A DNA stretch of 64,000 bases, taken from contig DASZUU010000002.1 in NCBI GenBank assembly GCA_035547425.1, positions 67,356 through 131,355 of the forward strand. Reading direction: 5' to 3'. This DNA comes from Alloacidobacterium sp035547425 (GTDB lineage: Bacteria > Acidobacteriota > Terriglobia > Terriglobales > Acidobacteriaceae). Shown here piece by piece: positions 48,685-56,743 of this stretch (the stretch's first letter is position 1; each line of letters opens with the position of its first letter). A program made the position numbers and the translations under genes. The notes under the pieces are model-generated. The model ran no database searches. It was given only the letters and a program-made list of their open reading frames with translations, and was not told the DNA's origin.

Positions 48685-50820
48685 TCAGGCCTTCCGCACT
48701 TCTACCAGCGTGGAATAAAACGTGGGACCGCCGCCAATATCGGTGAGACGCTGCGACGTAAGCAGGTTCACATTATTGCCGCCGGGAGAAAGCTTGTTCC
48801 AGTTAAGTTTTCCCGCGACAACGCCGCGCGGCAGGCTGTCGTTCATGCGCACTCTCATCTGCAGGCTTCCTCGGTCGTTGAATATCTCCGCAGCATCGCC
48901 TTCTGTAATACCGCGTGCCGCAGCATCCTCGCTGTGCATTTCCAAATGATTTACTAAAGCCGCTTCCATGCGCTGATGGCCGGCCAGATTGGCGAAGGTC
49001 GAATTCATATAGTTGTCGGCCTTGCGCGGCAGAAATTCAAGCGGGTACATCTTCGCTTTTTCTGCATGACGCGATTCTGTCGGCGGAACGAAGGCCGGCA
49101 ATGGATCGAGCCCCTTTGTAGCCAGCGATTCGGAGAAAAACTCGATCTTGCCGCTGGGCGTTGGAAACGGCCCGGAAACAAACGGCAGGAACGGCTTGCC
49201 TGCTTTTTCCGAATCAAATTGCAAGCGTTGACGCCCTCCCGCCGCGTGCAAGGTTTCTTCGCTGATCCCGGACATCCATGGATGTTGCTTTTCCGGCTGG
49301 CCGGAGCGCAGCGCCTGCGCGATGATCTCCTCCGGCGTATCGCGGAAGCAGGACTCGGGAAAACCCATGCGCAGCGCCAACTGCGAAAAAAGCCACACAT
49401 TCGAGCGGGCCTCGCCGACAGGCGCGATGGCTTGATCGGAAATCTGCACGTAATAGTGGCCATAAGCGCCCTGCACGTCCTTATGCTCAAGGAAGGTAGT
49501 GGCAGGCAGCAGGATGTCGGCATAGTCGGCGGTATCGGTGAAGAACTGCTCGTGGACAACCATGAACAGATCCCTCCGCGCCATGCCGCGCAATACATTC
49601 GACTGATCGGGCGCAATCGCTGCGGGATTCGAGTTATAGACGAAGAGCGCCTTCACCGGCGGATCGTTAAGCTCCGTGAGCGCGTGCCCCAGCTCCGCCA
49701 TGTTCACCAGGCGCGCACGTCGCTTGAGCGGACTGGCGAGCATCAGTTCCGGCCGCTCGATGGCTACTTTATCCCAGGAAAATGCGCCACTGGTCGAGAG
49801 CTGCAATCCACCGCCGAGATGCTTCCATGCGCCGATGAGCGCGGGCAGCATGGCCACGGTACGCGCTGCCGCGCCTCCATTTTCACCGCGCTGAATGCCG
49901 TAATTCATGCGAATGACGGCGGGCTTCGTCGTAGCGTATTCGCGCGCCAGCCGCTCGATGTCGGCAGCCGAAATGCCGGTCCACGCAGCCACTCGCTCAG
50001 GCGTATATTCGGCGGCTCGTTGCTGCAACTCTGCAAAGCCGTGCGTGTTTTCGGCAATATAGGTCGCGTCTTCGAGGCCATCGCGCAGGATGATGTGCAT
50101 CATGCCCAAGGCCAATGCCACATCCGTCCCGGGATGGATGGCAATGTGCCAATCGGAAGTCTTCGCGGTGCGCGTTCTGTATGGATCGATGACGACGAGC
50201 TTCGCGCCATGCCGCCTGGCCTCTTCGATCATGGGCCATAAATGGATATTGTTGCCGTGAACATTCGCTCCCCACGCAATGATGTAACGCGCGTGGCGGA
50301 AGTGTTCGGTATCGGTGCCGAGCTTTTGTCCGTACACCGAAAGCAGCGCGTCGCCGCCCGCAGTGGCGCAGATGGTGCGGTCAAGCTGCGACGCTCCCAG
50401 CCGATGAAAGAAGCGGCGATCCATGGAACCGTAGCCCAGCGTCCCTATGGTTCCGGCATACGAGTACGGCAGGATCGACTCCGGGCCGTGCGCATCGCTC
50501 ATCTGCCGCAACCTGGCTGCAATCGTATCGAGCGCCTCGTCCCACGAAATGCGCTCGAAGGCTTCTGCTTCTTTGCCCTGCGCCAGCGGGCCCTTGGCAA
50601 CATCGGCACGACGGCGCATGGGATAGAGCAAGCGATCCGGCGAGTAGACGCGATCCAGATATTTCGCTACTTTGCCGCAGAGAAATCCTTGCGTGACAGG
50701 ATGGCCTGGATCGCCCTGCACACGCGTCGCCCGGCCCGTCTCGTCTACCGTGACGAGGACCGCGCACGAATCAGGACAATCGTGCGAACAGACCGTGTGG
50801 ACAATCTTTGCGGCTGGCAT
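48685..50820 (-). CDS. Molybdopterin-dependent oxidoreductase (formate dehydrogenase/DMSO reductase family)
   Basis: The 711 residues start with a cysteine cluster for one [4Fe-4S] centre (CSHDCPDSC ... GFLCGK) and continue with the molybdopterin-binding domains: RISWDEALDTIAARL, YGSMDRRFFHRLGASQLDRT, IAWGANVHGNNIHLWPMI, IHPGTDVALALGMMHIIL and LPATTFLEHKDVQGAYGHYY. The C-terminal molydopterin dinucleotide-binding domain is present (ADNYMNSTFANL). There is no Tat signal and no electron-transfer partner gene nearby, so it is probably cytoplasmic and single-subunit. Substrate is unknown. TACAAT lies 5 nt before the ATG. Confidence 0.93.
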   Translation of the reverse strand: MPAAKIVHTVCSHDCPDSCAVLVTVDETGRATRVQGDPGHPVTQGFLCGKVAKYLDRVYSPDRLLYPMRRRADVAKGPLAQGKEAEAFERISWDEALDTIAARLRQMSDAHGPESILPYSYAGTIGTLGYGSMDRRFFHRLGASQLDRTICATAGGDALLSVYGQKLGTDTEHFRHARYIIAWGANVHGNNIHLWPMIEEARRHGAKLVVIDPYRTRTAKTSDWHIAIHPGTDVALALGMMHIILRDGLEDATYIAENTHGFAELQQRAAEYTPERVAAWTGISAADIERLAREYATTKPAVIRMNYGIQRGENGGAAARTVAMLPALIGAWKHLGGGLQLSTSGAFSWDKVAIERPELMLASPLKRRARLVNMAELGHALTELNDPPVKALFVYNSNPAAIAPDQSNVLRGMARRDLFMVVHEQFFTDTADYADILLPATTFLEHKDVQGAYGHYYVQISDQAIAPVGEARSNVWLFSQLALRMGFPESCFRDTPEEIIAQALRSGQPEKQHPWMSGISEETLHAAGGRQRLQFDSEKAGKPFLPFVSGPFPTPSGKIEFFSESLATKGLDPLPAFVPPTESRHAEKAKMYPLEFLPRKADNYMNSTFANLAGHQRMEAALVNHLEMHSEDAAARGITEGDAAEIFNDRGSLQMRVRMNDSLPRGVVAGKLNWNKLSPGGNNVNLLTSQRLTDIGGGPTFYSTLVEVRKA

Positions 50821-51111
50821 AGCTTATTGTAAGGCGATCTGAAACCATTCCCATCTACGATTCAGCTTTCCGAATGCCAACCCTGGGCTGCGACAGGCTG
50901 CCGTCCTGATCGAATGAAAACTCCCCCGCCGTCCACATTTCCCACAGTCATCCACAGCCATTGCACCATTTCTGCGCCTTGTTTCGTGCCACGGAGAGGC
51001 ATAGCCTCAATCAGTGCAGTCCATTCAGAACCGTCATCTCCTCATCCCGCAGGCACTTTCTCAGTTCTCCACAGACAAAGTACCAAAATTGAACAAAAAG
51101 TGACTGCATTT

Positions 51112-51131
51112 ACATCTAAAATACTAGATGT
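51112..51131. promoter_or_regulatory. Putative operator upstream of nrdJ
   Basis: ACATCTA and TAGATGT form a perfect inverted repeat around AAATAC, ending 12 nt before the -35 box. The position suits a regulator of ribonucleotide reductase such as NrdR, but the sequence is not a good NrdR box, so the binding protein is unknown. Confidence 0.45.
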
Positions 51132-51143
51132 TGTGGTTCTGGC

Positions 51144-51172
51144 TTGACACGTACTACTAACAGCGCTACTTT
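51144..51172 (+). promoter_or_regulatory. Sigma-70 promoter of nrdJ
   Basis: TTGACA and TACTTT are spaced by 17 nt. The leader to the nrdJ start would be about 220 nt. Confidence 0.6.
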
Positions 51173-51396
51173 CACACCTGCAGCTCTTTCATCATTGAGG
51201 TTACCGGCATGAATCCGAACAGGCATAAGCACCGACGCCAACATTTCAGCCGGGTGCCCCAATAGTTCCGAGCAGTTCTTTTTCAGTCTTGCTTTTGAGC
51301 TTTTTTCAGGCGCAGTTTGCGCTCATTCCGGCTTCCTTTTTAGCAGCCGAACCCAGCACGACATCAAAATCCGTAAACCCCCTGGAAGGAGTTCCC

Positions 51397-54300
51397 ATGG
51401 CCGAGGCCACTAAGAAGATCACCAGTTCCCCCGCCTCCAGCGCCGCGCCCGCGAAAGGTGCTGCTCTTAAATTCGACCGCTTTTTCTCGAAGCCCGGCGT
51501 CTCGCCCTACGACGAAGTCCAGTGGGAACGCCGAACTGCATCCATCACGGATGCCGGCGGCAAAACCATCTTTGAGCAGAAGGACGTAGAAGTCCCCATC
51601 GACTGGTCGATGACGGCGACCAACATCGTTGCCAGCAAATACCTGCATGGCCAGATCGGCACGCCCGAGCGGGAAACCGGCGTCCGCCAGCTCATTAGCC
51701 GCGTGGCTGAAACCATCCGTGACTGGGGCCTGGCAGACGGCTACTTCGCTACTCCTGAAGACGCTGCTGTCTTCCATGACGAGCTGGCCCACCTGCTGGT
51801 AACGCAGAAAGCGGCCTTCAATTCGCCTGTCTGGTTCAACGTAGGCTGCGACCGCCTCGAGCCCAATTCCGATGCGCAGAACTGGCACTGGAACCAGCAC
51901 ACCTGCGCCGTCGAATTTTCCGTGACCGGCTATCGCAAGCCGCAATGCTCGGCCTGCTTCATCAATGCCGTCGATGATTCGCTCGACTCCATCCTCACGC
52001 TCGCCAAAACCGAAGGCATGCTCTTCAAGTGGGGATCGGGCACCGGAACCAATCTCTCGCCCCTGCGCGGCTCCATGGAAGTGCTTTCCGGCGGCGGTAC
52101 CGCCTCCGGTCCGCTCAGCTTCATGCGCGGCTTCGACGCCTTCGCGGGAGTCATCAAATCCGGCGGCAAGACCCGCCGCGCCGCAAAGATGGTCATCCTC
52201 AACGTCGACCACCCCGACATTCTCGATTTCGTCGAATGCAAGATGAAGGAAGAAGCCAAGGCCTGGGCGCTGATGCGCGAAGGCTACGACGGCTCCTCGG
52301 GCCCTGACAGCGAAGCCTACAGCTCCATCTTTTTCCAGAACGCCAACAACTCTGTCCGTGTGACCGACGAGTTCATGCGCGCCTACGAGAAGGACGGCGA
52401 GTTCACCACTTACACGGTGAAAGACCACAAGCCGGTCAAGACCTACAAGGCACGCGAGATCATGCACAAGATCGCCGAAGCTACCTGGCAGTGCGGCGAT
52501 CCCGGCATGCAGTACGACACCACCATCAACAAGTGGCACACCTCCAAGAACACGGCCCGCATCAACGCCTCGAACCCGTGCTCCGAGTACATGTTCCTCG
52601 ACAACTCCGCCTGCAACCTGTCGAGCTTCAACCTGCTCAAATTTGTAACACCCGCAGGCACATTTGATATCGAGGCCTACCGCCGCGCCATCGACATCAT
52701 GATCACCGCCATGGAGATCCTCGTCGACAACTCCGGCTACCCGACCGAATCGATCGCGCGCAACTCGCATGACTATCGGCCTCTCGGCCTCGGCTACGCC
52801 AACCTCGGCGCGCTGCTCATGGCCTTCGGCCTGCCCTACGACTCCGATGCCGGACGCGACTTCGCCGCCACCCTCACCGCCATCATGTGCGGCGAGGCGT
52901 ATCTGCAGTCCTCGCGCATCGCCGAGCGCTGCCCCGCGCTCGCCTCGGCCACGCCGCTCACCGCATCGGCAAATCACCAAGGTGGAGCCTGCCCCGGCTT
53001 CTACATCAACCGCGAGCCGTTCCTCGACGTCATCCGCATGCACCGCGCCGAGGTCAACAAGATCGGCAAATCGAAGACGAGCTCCGAGCCCTTCGTCGTC
53101 CCCGAGCTCGACAACCTCATCGCCGCCAGCAAAGACTGCTGGGACAAGGCGCTCGCCCACGGCGAAAAGCACGGCTACCGCAACTCGCAGGTCACTGTCC
53201 TTGCGCCCACCGGCACCATCGGCTTCATGATGGATTGCGACACGACCGGCATCGAGCCCGACCTCGCCCTCGTCAAGTACAAGAAGCTCGTCGGCGGCGG
53301 CATGATCAAGATCGTCAACAACACCGTGCCCGCCGCGCTCTTCAAGCTCGGCTACAACAACGCGCAGGTCGACGCCATCGTCAGCTACATCGACGCCACC
53401 GGCACCATCGAAGGCGCGCCCGGCATCAAGCCCGAGCACCTCGCCGTCTTCGACTGCTCCTTCAAGCCGGCCAAGGGCACGCGCTCCATTCACTACATGG
53501 GCCACATCAAGATGATGGCCGCCACGCAGCCCTTCCTCTCCGGAGCTATCTCGAAGACCGTCAACCTGCCCCACGACTGCACCATCGAAGACGTCGCCGA
53601 AGCCTACGCCGAAGCCTGGCGCCAGGGCCTCAAGGCTGTCGCCATCTACCGCGACGGATCGAAGGGCGCGCAGCCGCTCAATGTCTCCGACGGCAACAAG
53701 GCAAAAGAGATCAAGCAGGAAGCCAGCACCATCGATCAAGCGGCAGAGCGCATCCTCGCCGCCATCGCATCCGGCAAGACCGCGCCCGAAGCCGACCTCA
53801 AGACCCTCGAAGCCAAAGTCTCCGAGAAGATCGAAGTCACAGCCAAGCAGGTGCTCGATGTCACCAGCGCCTTTACCGCCGCACTGGCAACACTAGGGGT
53901 GCCCCAACCTGAGCGAAGTGAAGGGTGGGATAAGCAGGACCTCAACGGCCCGCCGCGCGCCGTGCGTCACCGCCTGCCCGAAGAGCGCCCCTCGCTCACC
54001 CACAAATTCGGCATCGCCGGACACGAAGGCTACATCACCGTCGGCCTCTACCCCAATGGGCAGCCCGGCGAAATCTTCATCAAGATGGCCAAGGAAGGCT
54101 CGACCGTCTCCGGCCTCATGGACAGCTTCGCCACCGCAACCTCACTGGCCCTGCAGCATGGAGTGCCGCTCAAAGTGCTGTGCGAAAAGTTCGCACACTC
54201 GCGCTTCGAGCCCTCCGGCTGGACCGGCAACGAGCAGATCGGCTTCGCCAAGTCCATCATGGACTACATCTTCCGCTGGCTCCAGCTACGCTTCCTCTCC

Positions 54301-54693
54301 GGCCACCAGCTCTCGCTCTTCGCCGGACTTACGCCTGGCGCAGCGGAACCATCGAGCGCGCCCACTCAGGGTGTCATCCTGAGCGAAGCGCGAAGCGCGC
54401 AGTCGAAGGACCTCGATGCATCGAACGCCACGAGTGCAAGCAGCTTTCAGCCACAACCAAGAGGCATGGGCTACACCAGCGCCCCGCAAGGTGGAATCCT
54501 CTCCAACCTCACCGCCAACACCGAAGAGGGATTGAAGATGGAAGACCGCGGCGTCTACCACGCCGCCGACGCCATGAAGGACCTCTACGACATGGGTGAC
54601 GCCCCCAGCTGCCACACCTGCGGAGCCATCATGGTCCGCAACGGAAGCTGCTACCGCTGCATGAGTTGCGGCAGCACTTCAGGTTGCAGCTAA
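51397..54693 (+). CDS. nrdJ: Vitamin B12-dependent ribonucleotide reductase (class II)
   Basis: NrdJ reduces ribonucleotides to deoxyribonucleotides with adenosylcobalamin. The 1098 residues show VWFNVGC, FKWGSGTGTNLSPLRGS, the catalytic NPCSEYMFLDNSACNLSSF near residue 392, APTGTIGFMMDCDTTGIEPD and a C-terminal TSCPD-like domain from about 865 (GIAGHEGYITVGLYPNGQPG). It closes with a cysteine-rich tail (TCGAIMVRNGSCYRCMSCG) that delivers electrons or binds zinc. The start has GGAAGGAG 5 nt upstream. Two linkers carry translated dispersed repeats (about residues 834-845 and 993-1006), an oddity described under findings. No class I reductase is in the window. Confidence 0.96.
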   Translation: MAEATKKITSSPASSAAPAKGAALKFDRFFSKPGVSPYDEVQWERRTASITDAGGKTIFEQKDVEVPIDWSMTATNIVASKYLHGQIGTPERETGVRQLISRVAETIRDWGLADGYFATPEDAAVFHDELAHLLVTQKAAFNSPVWFNVGCDRLEPNSDAQNWHWNQHTCAVEFSVTGYRKPQCSACFINAVDDSLDSILTLAKTEGMLFKWGSGTGTNLSPLRGSMEVLSGGGTASGPLSFMRGFDAFAGVIKSGGKTRRAAKMVILNVDHPDILDFVECKMKEEAKAWALMREGYDGSSGPDSEAYSSIFFQNANNSVRVTDEFMRAYEKDGEFTTYTVKDHKPVKTYKAREIMHKIAEATWQCGDPGMQYDTTINKWHTSKNTARINASNPCSEYMFLDNSACNLSSFNLLKFVTPAGTFDIEAYRRAIDIMITAMEILVDNSGYPTESIARNSHDYRPLGLGYANLGALLMAFGLPYDSDAGRDFAATLTAIMCGEAYLQSSRIAERCPALASATPLTASANHQGGACPGFYINREPFLDVIRMHRAEVNKIGKSKTSSEPFVVPELDNLIAASKDCWDKALAHGEKHGYRNSQVTVLAPTGTIGFMMDCDTTGIEPDLALVKYKKLVGGGMIKIVNNTVPAALFKLGYNNAQVDAIVSYIDATGTIEGAPGIKPEHLAVFDCSFKPAKGTRSIHYMGHIKMMAATQPFLSGAISKTVNLPHDCTIEDVAEAYAEAWRQGLKAVAIYRDGSKGAQPLNVSDGNKAKEIKQEASTIDQAAERILAAIASGKTAPEADLKTLEAKVSEKIEVTAKQVLDVTSAFTAALATLGVPQPERSEGWDKQDLNGPPRAVRHRLPEERPSLTHKFGIAGHEGYITVGLYPNGQPGEIFIKMAKEGSTVSGLMDSFATATSLALQHGVPLKVLCEKFAHSRFEPSGWTGNEQIGFAKSIMDYIFRWLQLRFLSGHQLSLFAGLTPGAAEPSSAPTQGVILSEARSAQSKDLDASNATSASSFQPQPRGMGYTSAPQGGILSNLTANTEEGLKMEDRGVYHAADAMKDLYDMGDAPSCHTCGAIMVRNGSCYRCMSCGSTSGCS
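53897..53929 (+). repeat. Dispersed 33-bp repeat, copy 2, inside nrdJ
   Basis: GGGTGCCCCA ... AAGGGTGGG matches the intergenic copy at 1410-1442 in 29 of 33 positions. It is read in frame as GVPQPERSEGW, between the catalytic part of NrdJ and its TSCPD-like domain. Confidence 0.8.
54373..54413 (+). repeat. Second repeat-like insertion inside nrdJ
   Basis: GTCATCCTGAGCGAAGCG ... TCGAAGGACCT is read as VILSEARSAQSKDL in the linker before the cysteine-rich tail. From general knowledge it resembles a dispersed intergenic repeat of many genomes; only this copy is in the window. It shares CCTGAGCGAAG with copy 2 of the 33-bp repeat. Confidence 0.6.
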
Positions 54694-54702
54694 GAAAAAC
54701 AC

Positions 54703-54735
54703 GCCTGCGCGGCGAGCGGGACTCGCCGTCCAGGC
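54703..54735 (+). terminator. Probable nrdJ terminator hairpin
   Basis: GCCTG-CG-CGGCGAG and CTCGCCG-TC-CAGGC pair around CGGGA, 10 nt after the nrdJ stop codon. A T-tract follows only later (54772-54776), so termination may need a factor or a second weak stem there. Confidence 0.5.
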
Positions 54736-54842
54736 AAACAGAAAAGCCTCAGTAAAAACTGGTTTTTATTGCTCATAAATCGGCTCCCGTCCGGACCAAA
54801 GCCGTTTTCGCAAACCGCGGCAAAGCGTTACGAAGGAACGCC

Positions 54843-54905
54843 AAGGTAGAAGCACCGGCCTTTAGGCCGGTGAACAAGCCGCAACCCGGAAAGGGCCTTC
54901 AGGCC
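54843..54905. repeat. REP-like element left of the RAYT gene (locus D, inverted)
   Basis: GGTAGAAGCA, the complement of the usual tail, precedes CACCGGCCTTTAGGCCGGTG; a second palindrome GGCCTTCAGGCC follows at 54894. The tail points away from the transposase gene. Confidence 0.85.
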
Positions 54906-54968
54906 TGGGCCATCCCAAATCCAACGTAATCTTTAACCAAAGCCGCCGACAAATTAAACTCCAACGCA

Positions 54969-55427
54969 ATGCCCCTCGCTCCGCAGGAACTGCGAACTTT
55001 CTTCATCACCGCCGTAACCGCAAACCGTCGCCGCCTCTTCCAGATCACATCCAATGCCGAACTTCTTCTCAATCTATTCAACGAAGACCGCGCAAAGAAT
55101 CGCTATCAACTCCACGCCTTCGTGATCATGCCCGACCACATTCACCTGCTCATCACGCCAGCACCGAACGTCTCCATCGAAAAAGCCATGCAATTCATCA
55201 AGGGCGGATTCTCCTTCCGCCTAAAATCCAAACTCGACGTATGGCAAAGCGGATTTACGAAACGCCGCATCGAAGACGCCCGCGATTACGCAAATCACGC
55301 GAATTACATCCACGAAAACCCCGTCCGCGCCAAACTCTTCACACGTCCGGAAGATTTCCCATACTCCTCAGCAGCAAATATTCCCCCGCTCGATTCCGCA
55401 CCCACGCATTTAAGGACCCAGGGCTAA
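54969..55427 (+). mobile_element. REP-associated tyrosine transposase (RAYT, TnpA-REP)
   Basis: The 152-residue protein is a Y1 transposase of the IS200/IS605-related REP-associated group. It shows RTFFITAVTANRRRLF at the start, the HUH motif in VIMPDHIHLLITP near residue 54, and the candidate catalytic tyrosine in NYIHENPVRAKL near 118. RAYTs are thought to mobilise the REP palindromes that flank them, and such palindromes lie on both sides here in inverted orientation. The stop codon TAA is part of the downstream REP (AGGGCTAAAGCCCT). It is the only transposase in the window. Confidence 0.93.
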
Positions 55428-55480
55428 AGCCCTCGACGGCAACCGATAGTTCATCGGCCTGAAGGCCGATGCTTCTACCC
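55420..55480. repeat. REP-like element right of the RAYT gene (locus E)
   Basis: AGGGCTAAAGCCCT is followed after 19 nt by ATCGGCCTGAAGGCCGAT and the tail TGCTTCTACC. It is in opposite orientation to locus D, with the tail again pointing outwards. Confidence 0.85.
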
Positions 55481-55531
55481 TTCTCATCAAAAAAGCGTTT
55501 AGATATGTCCTTAGCTCATGCCGACCAGAAT

Positions 55532-55581
55532 TTCTGAAAGTTCATGGCGTGAACCGCAGTCCGCGCCATGAACTTTCAGAA
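55532..55581. repeat. 18-bp perfect inverted repeat
   Basis: TTCTGAAAGTTCATGGCG and its exact complement flank a 14-nt loop. It lies between the converging RAYT and 380-residue protein genes. It is unrelated in sequence to the REP and CCCACATCTC families. It may be a terminator for the minus-strand gene, though no T-run follows. Confidence 0.7.
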
Positions 55582-55600
55582 GTGCAGCGGCAATGGAACC

Positions 55601-56743
55601 TCAGCTCTGATTCAAAACAACTATGCAGGAGGCATCTGGCCCGCTTTGGCTGTTCACATTTGCCACGGCGGTGAATGGTGACAATGTCGATGAGGTAGAC
55701 AACGCCAGGGTACTGTGGAGTTGGTCCCACCAATGCTTTGCAGAATGGGATTCGGTGGTGAGAAGAACATTTGCGCCATTACTCCCGCTGTACGGACACG
55801 AATAGGCAAAGGCTAGGCTGGGACTTGAGCTAGGTTGATGCTTCGGTTTGAACACCATTGCCCCTTCGCAACCAAACAAGGCGGCGTCGCGCTTCTTTGC
55901 ATAGAAAAGCGCAAGGTTCACCATTGTGACCGGTTCATCGTTCACTTCAACAGTTTGGATGCCGCCTAATTGGGTTTCATCATCGGTGTTGATTTTTGTG
56001 AGGTCGGCAACCATGAAACCAGCTACCTTTCCATGGTTGAGGTAAATGCCCTTGTCGTTTTTGCTATCGACACCTTTTCGCCATTTCTCAACTTCGAACT
56101 GCTCATTCGTGTTATTCACAATCACAGCCAGAAAGTTGGCCTGAACACTCATAAGGTAAAGACCGATTTCGATCACGATAACGGCAGCCAGTGCGCCCCA
56201 ACCAGCGACGCCGACTTTGCCTATCCCGAACGCCAGCCGGCTAATCCATGTTGCCGCCGCCGTTCCTGTCGCTTGTGTCGCATAATAGAAAACCGGACCA
56301 AGTCCGCCCAATAGAACAGTACCGCCGATCGTCGTGGCGATTTCGAGCGGAGTCATATTCGACCCTTGGGTCAGTTGCAAAATGCTCTTCAGTCCGGAAG
56401 CAAATTCCGCGATATCATTGCCTGTTTTGGCCTGCAGCGTTGCGACCTGATTTTGGTTGTAGCTCAAGTTAACAAAGATGGAAACAGAACTATCCTGCGC
56501 TTCCTGCAATGCGGCCTTGATCGCTTCATGCACCTCCGGAGCTTCGCCGGGCGCCGAAGCATTCATTTCCTTGAGCAGCGCTGGGTAAAGAACTGCGCGA
56601 ATTGCATCACCTATGTCCTGCTGTTGTTGCTCTGCTTTGTCCGCAACTGAGAGCAAGTCGACTCCGTAACGTTCGCCGACGGCTTTCAAACTAGCGCGTG
56701 CGTCAGCGATATAGCGATCAGTAAGCACACTCTGTTGATTCAT
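55601..56743 (-). CDS. Unrecognised 380-residue protein: helical part, two membrane helices, beta-rich C-terminus
   Basis: I do not recognise this protein. Residues 1-125 look helical and charged (YIADARASLKAVGERYGVDL). Two hydrophobic segments follow at about 134-157 and 170-197 (GALAAVIVIEIGLYLMSV). Residues 200-380 look beta-rich, with FLAVIVNNTNEQFEVEKWRKG and LAFAYSCPYSGSNGANVLL, an order loosely reminiscent of aegerolysin/actinoporin-type cytolysins; this is a weak, unaided impression. AGAGGAG 8 nt before the ATG is a strong ribosome-binding site, so the gene is likely real. Base composition is clearly more AT-rich than its neighbours, which together with the adjacent RAYT suggests horizontal acquisition. 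Confidence 0.75.
   Translation of the reverse strand: MNQQSVLTDRYIADARASLKAVGERYGVDLLSVADKAEQQQQDIGDAIRAVLYPALLKEMNASAPGEAPEVHEAIKAALQEAQDSSVSIFVNLSYNQNQVATLQAKTGNDIAEFASGLKSILQLTQGSNMTPLEIATTIGGTVLLGGLGPVFYYATQATGTAAATWISRLAFGIGKVGVAGWGALAAVIVIEIGLYLMSVQANFLAVIVNNTNEQFEVEKWRKGVDSKNDKGIYLNHGKVAGFMVADLTKINTDDETQLGGIQTVEVNDEPVTMVNLALFYAKKRDAALFGCEGAMVFKPKHQPSSSPSLAFAYSCPYSGSNGANVLLTTESHSAKHWWDQLHSTLALSTSSTLSPFTAVANVNSQSGPDASCIVVLNQS

Larger units (their letters stand above)
50821..51396. other. 576-bp gap before nrdJ: promoter and palindromic operator, no gene seen
   Basis: No convincing coding sequence is present. A consensus promoter lies at 51144-51172 and a 7-bp inverted repeat at 51112-51131. 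One DnaA-box-like TCATCCACA is at 50948-50956. I looked for cobalamin riboswitch hallmarks because the downstream enzyme needs B12 and did not find them. Confidence 0.6.

Noticed and set aside
48976..50241. 421-codon open frame antisense to the molybdopterin oxidoreductase
   Set aside because: It lies opposite clear molybdopterin-binding motifs and shows no motif or translation signal of its own.
50948..50956. DnaA box (TCATCCACA) suggesting an origin
   Set aside because: It is a single imperfect copy, without dnaA, dnaN or an AT-rich unwinding region nearby.
51112..51131. NrdR box
   Set aside because: Only the position fits; the bases differ from the usual ACACTATATATAGTGT-like site and there is a single copy. 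It is kept as an unnamed operator candidate.
50821..51396. Cobalamin riboswitch upstream of the B12-dependent reductase
   Set aside because: I could not find the conserved B12-box or core elements by eye. A covariance-model search would be decisive.
51364..53739. 791-codon open frame antisense to nrdJ
   Set aside because: High GC and third-position bias of nrdJ keep the opposite strand open. The translation is low in variety (Val/Gly/Asp-rich) and has no ribosome-binding site or recognisable domain.
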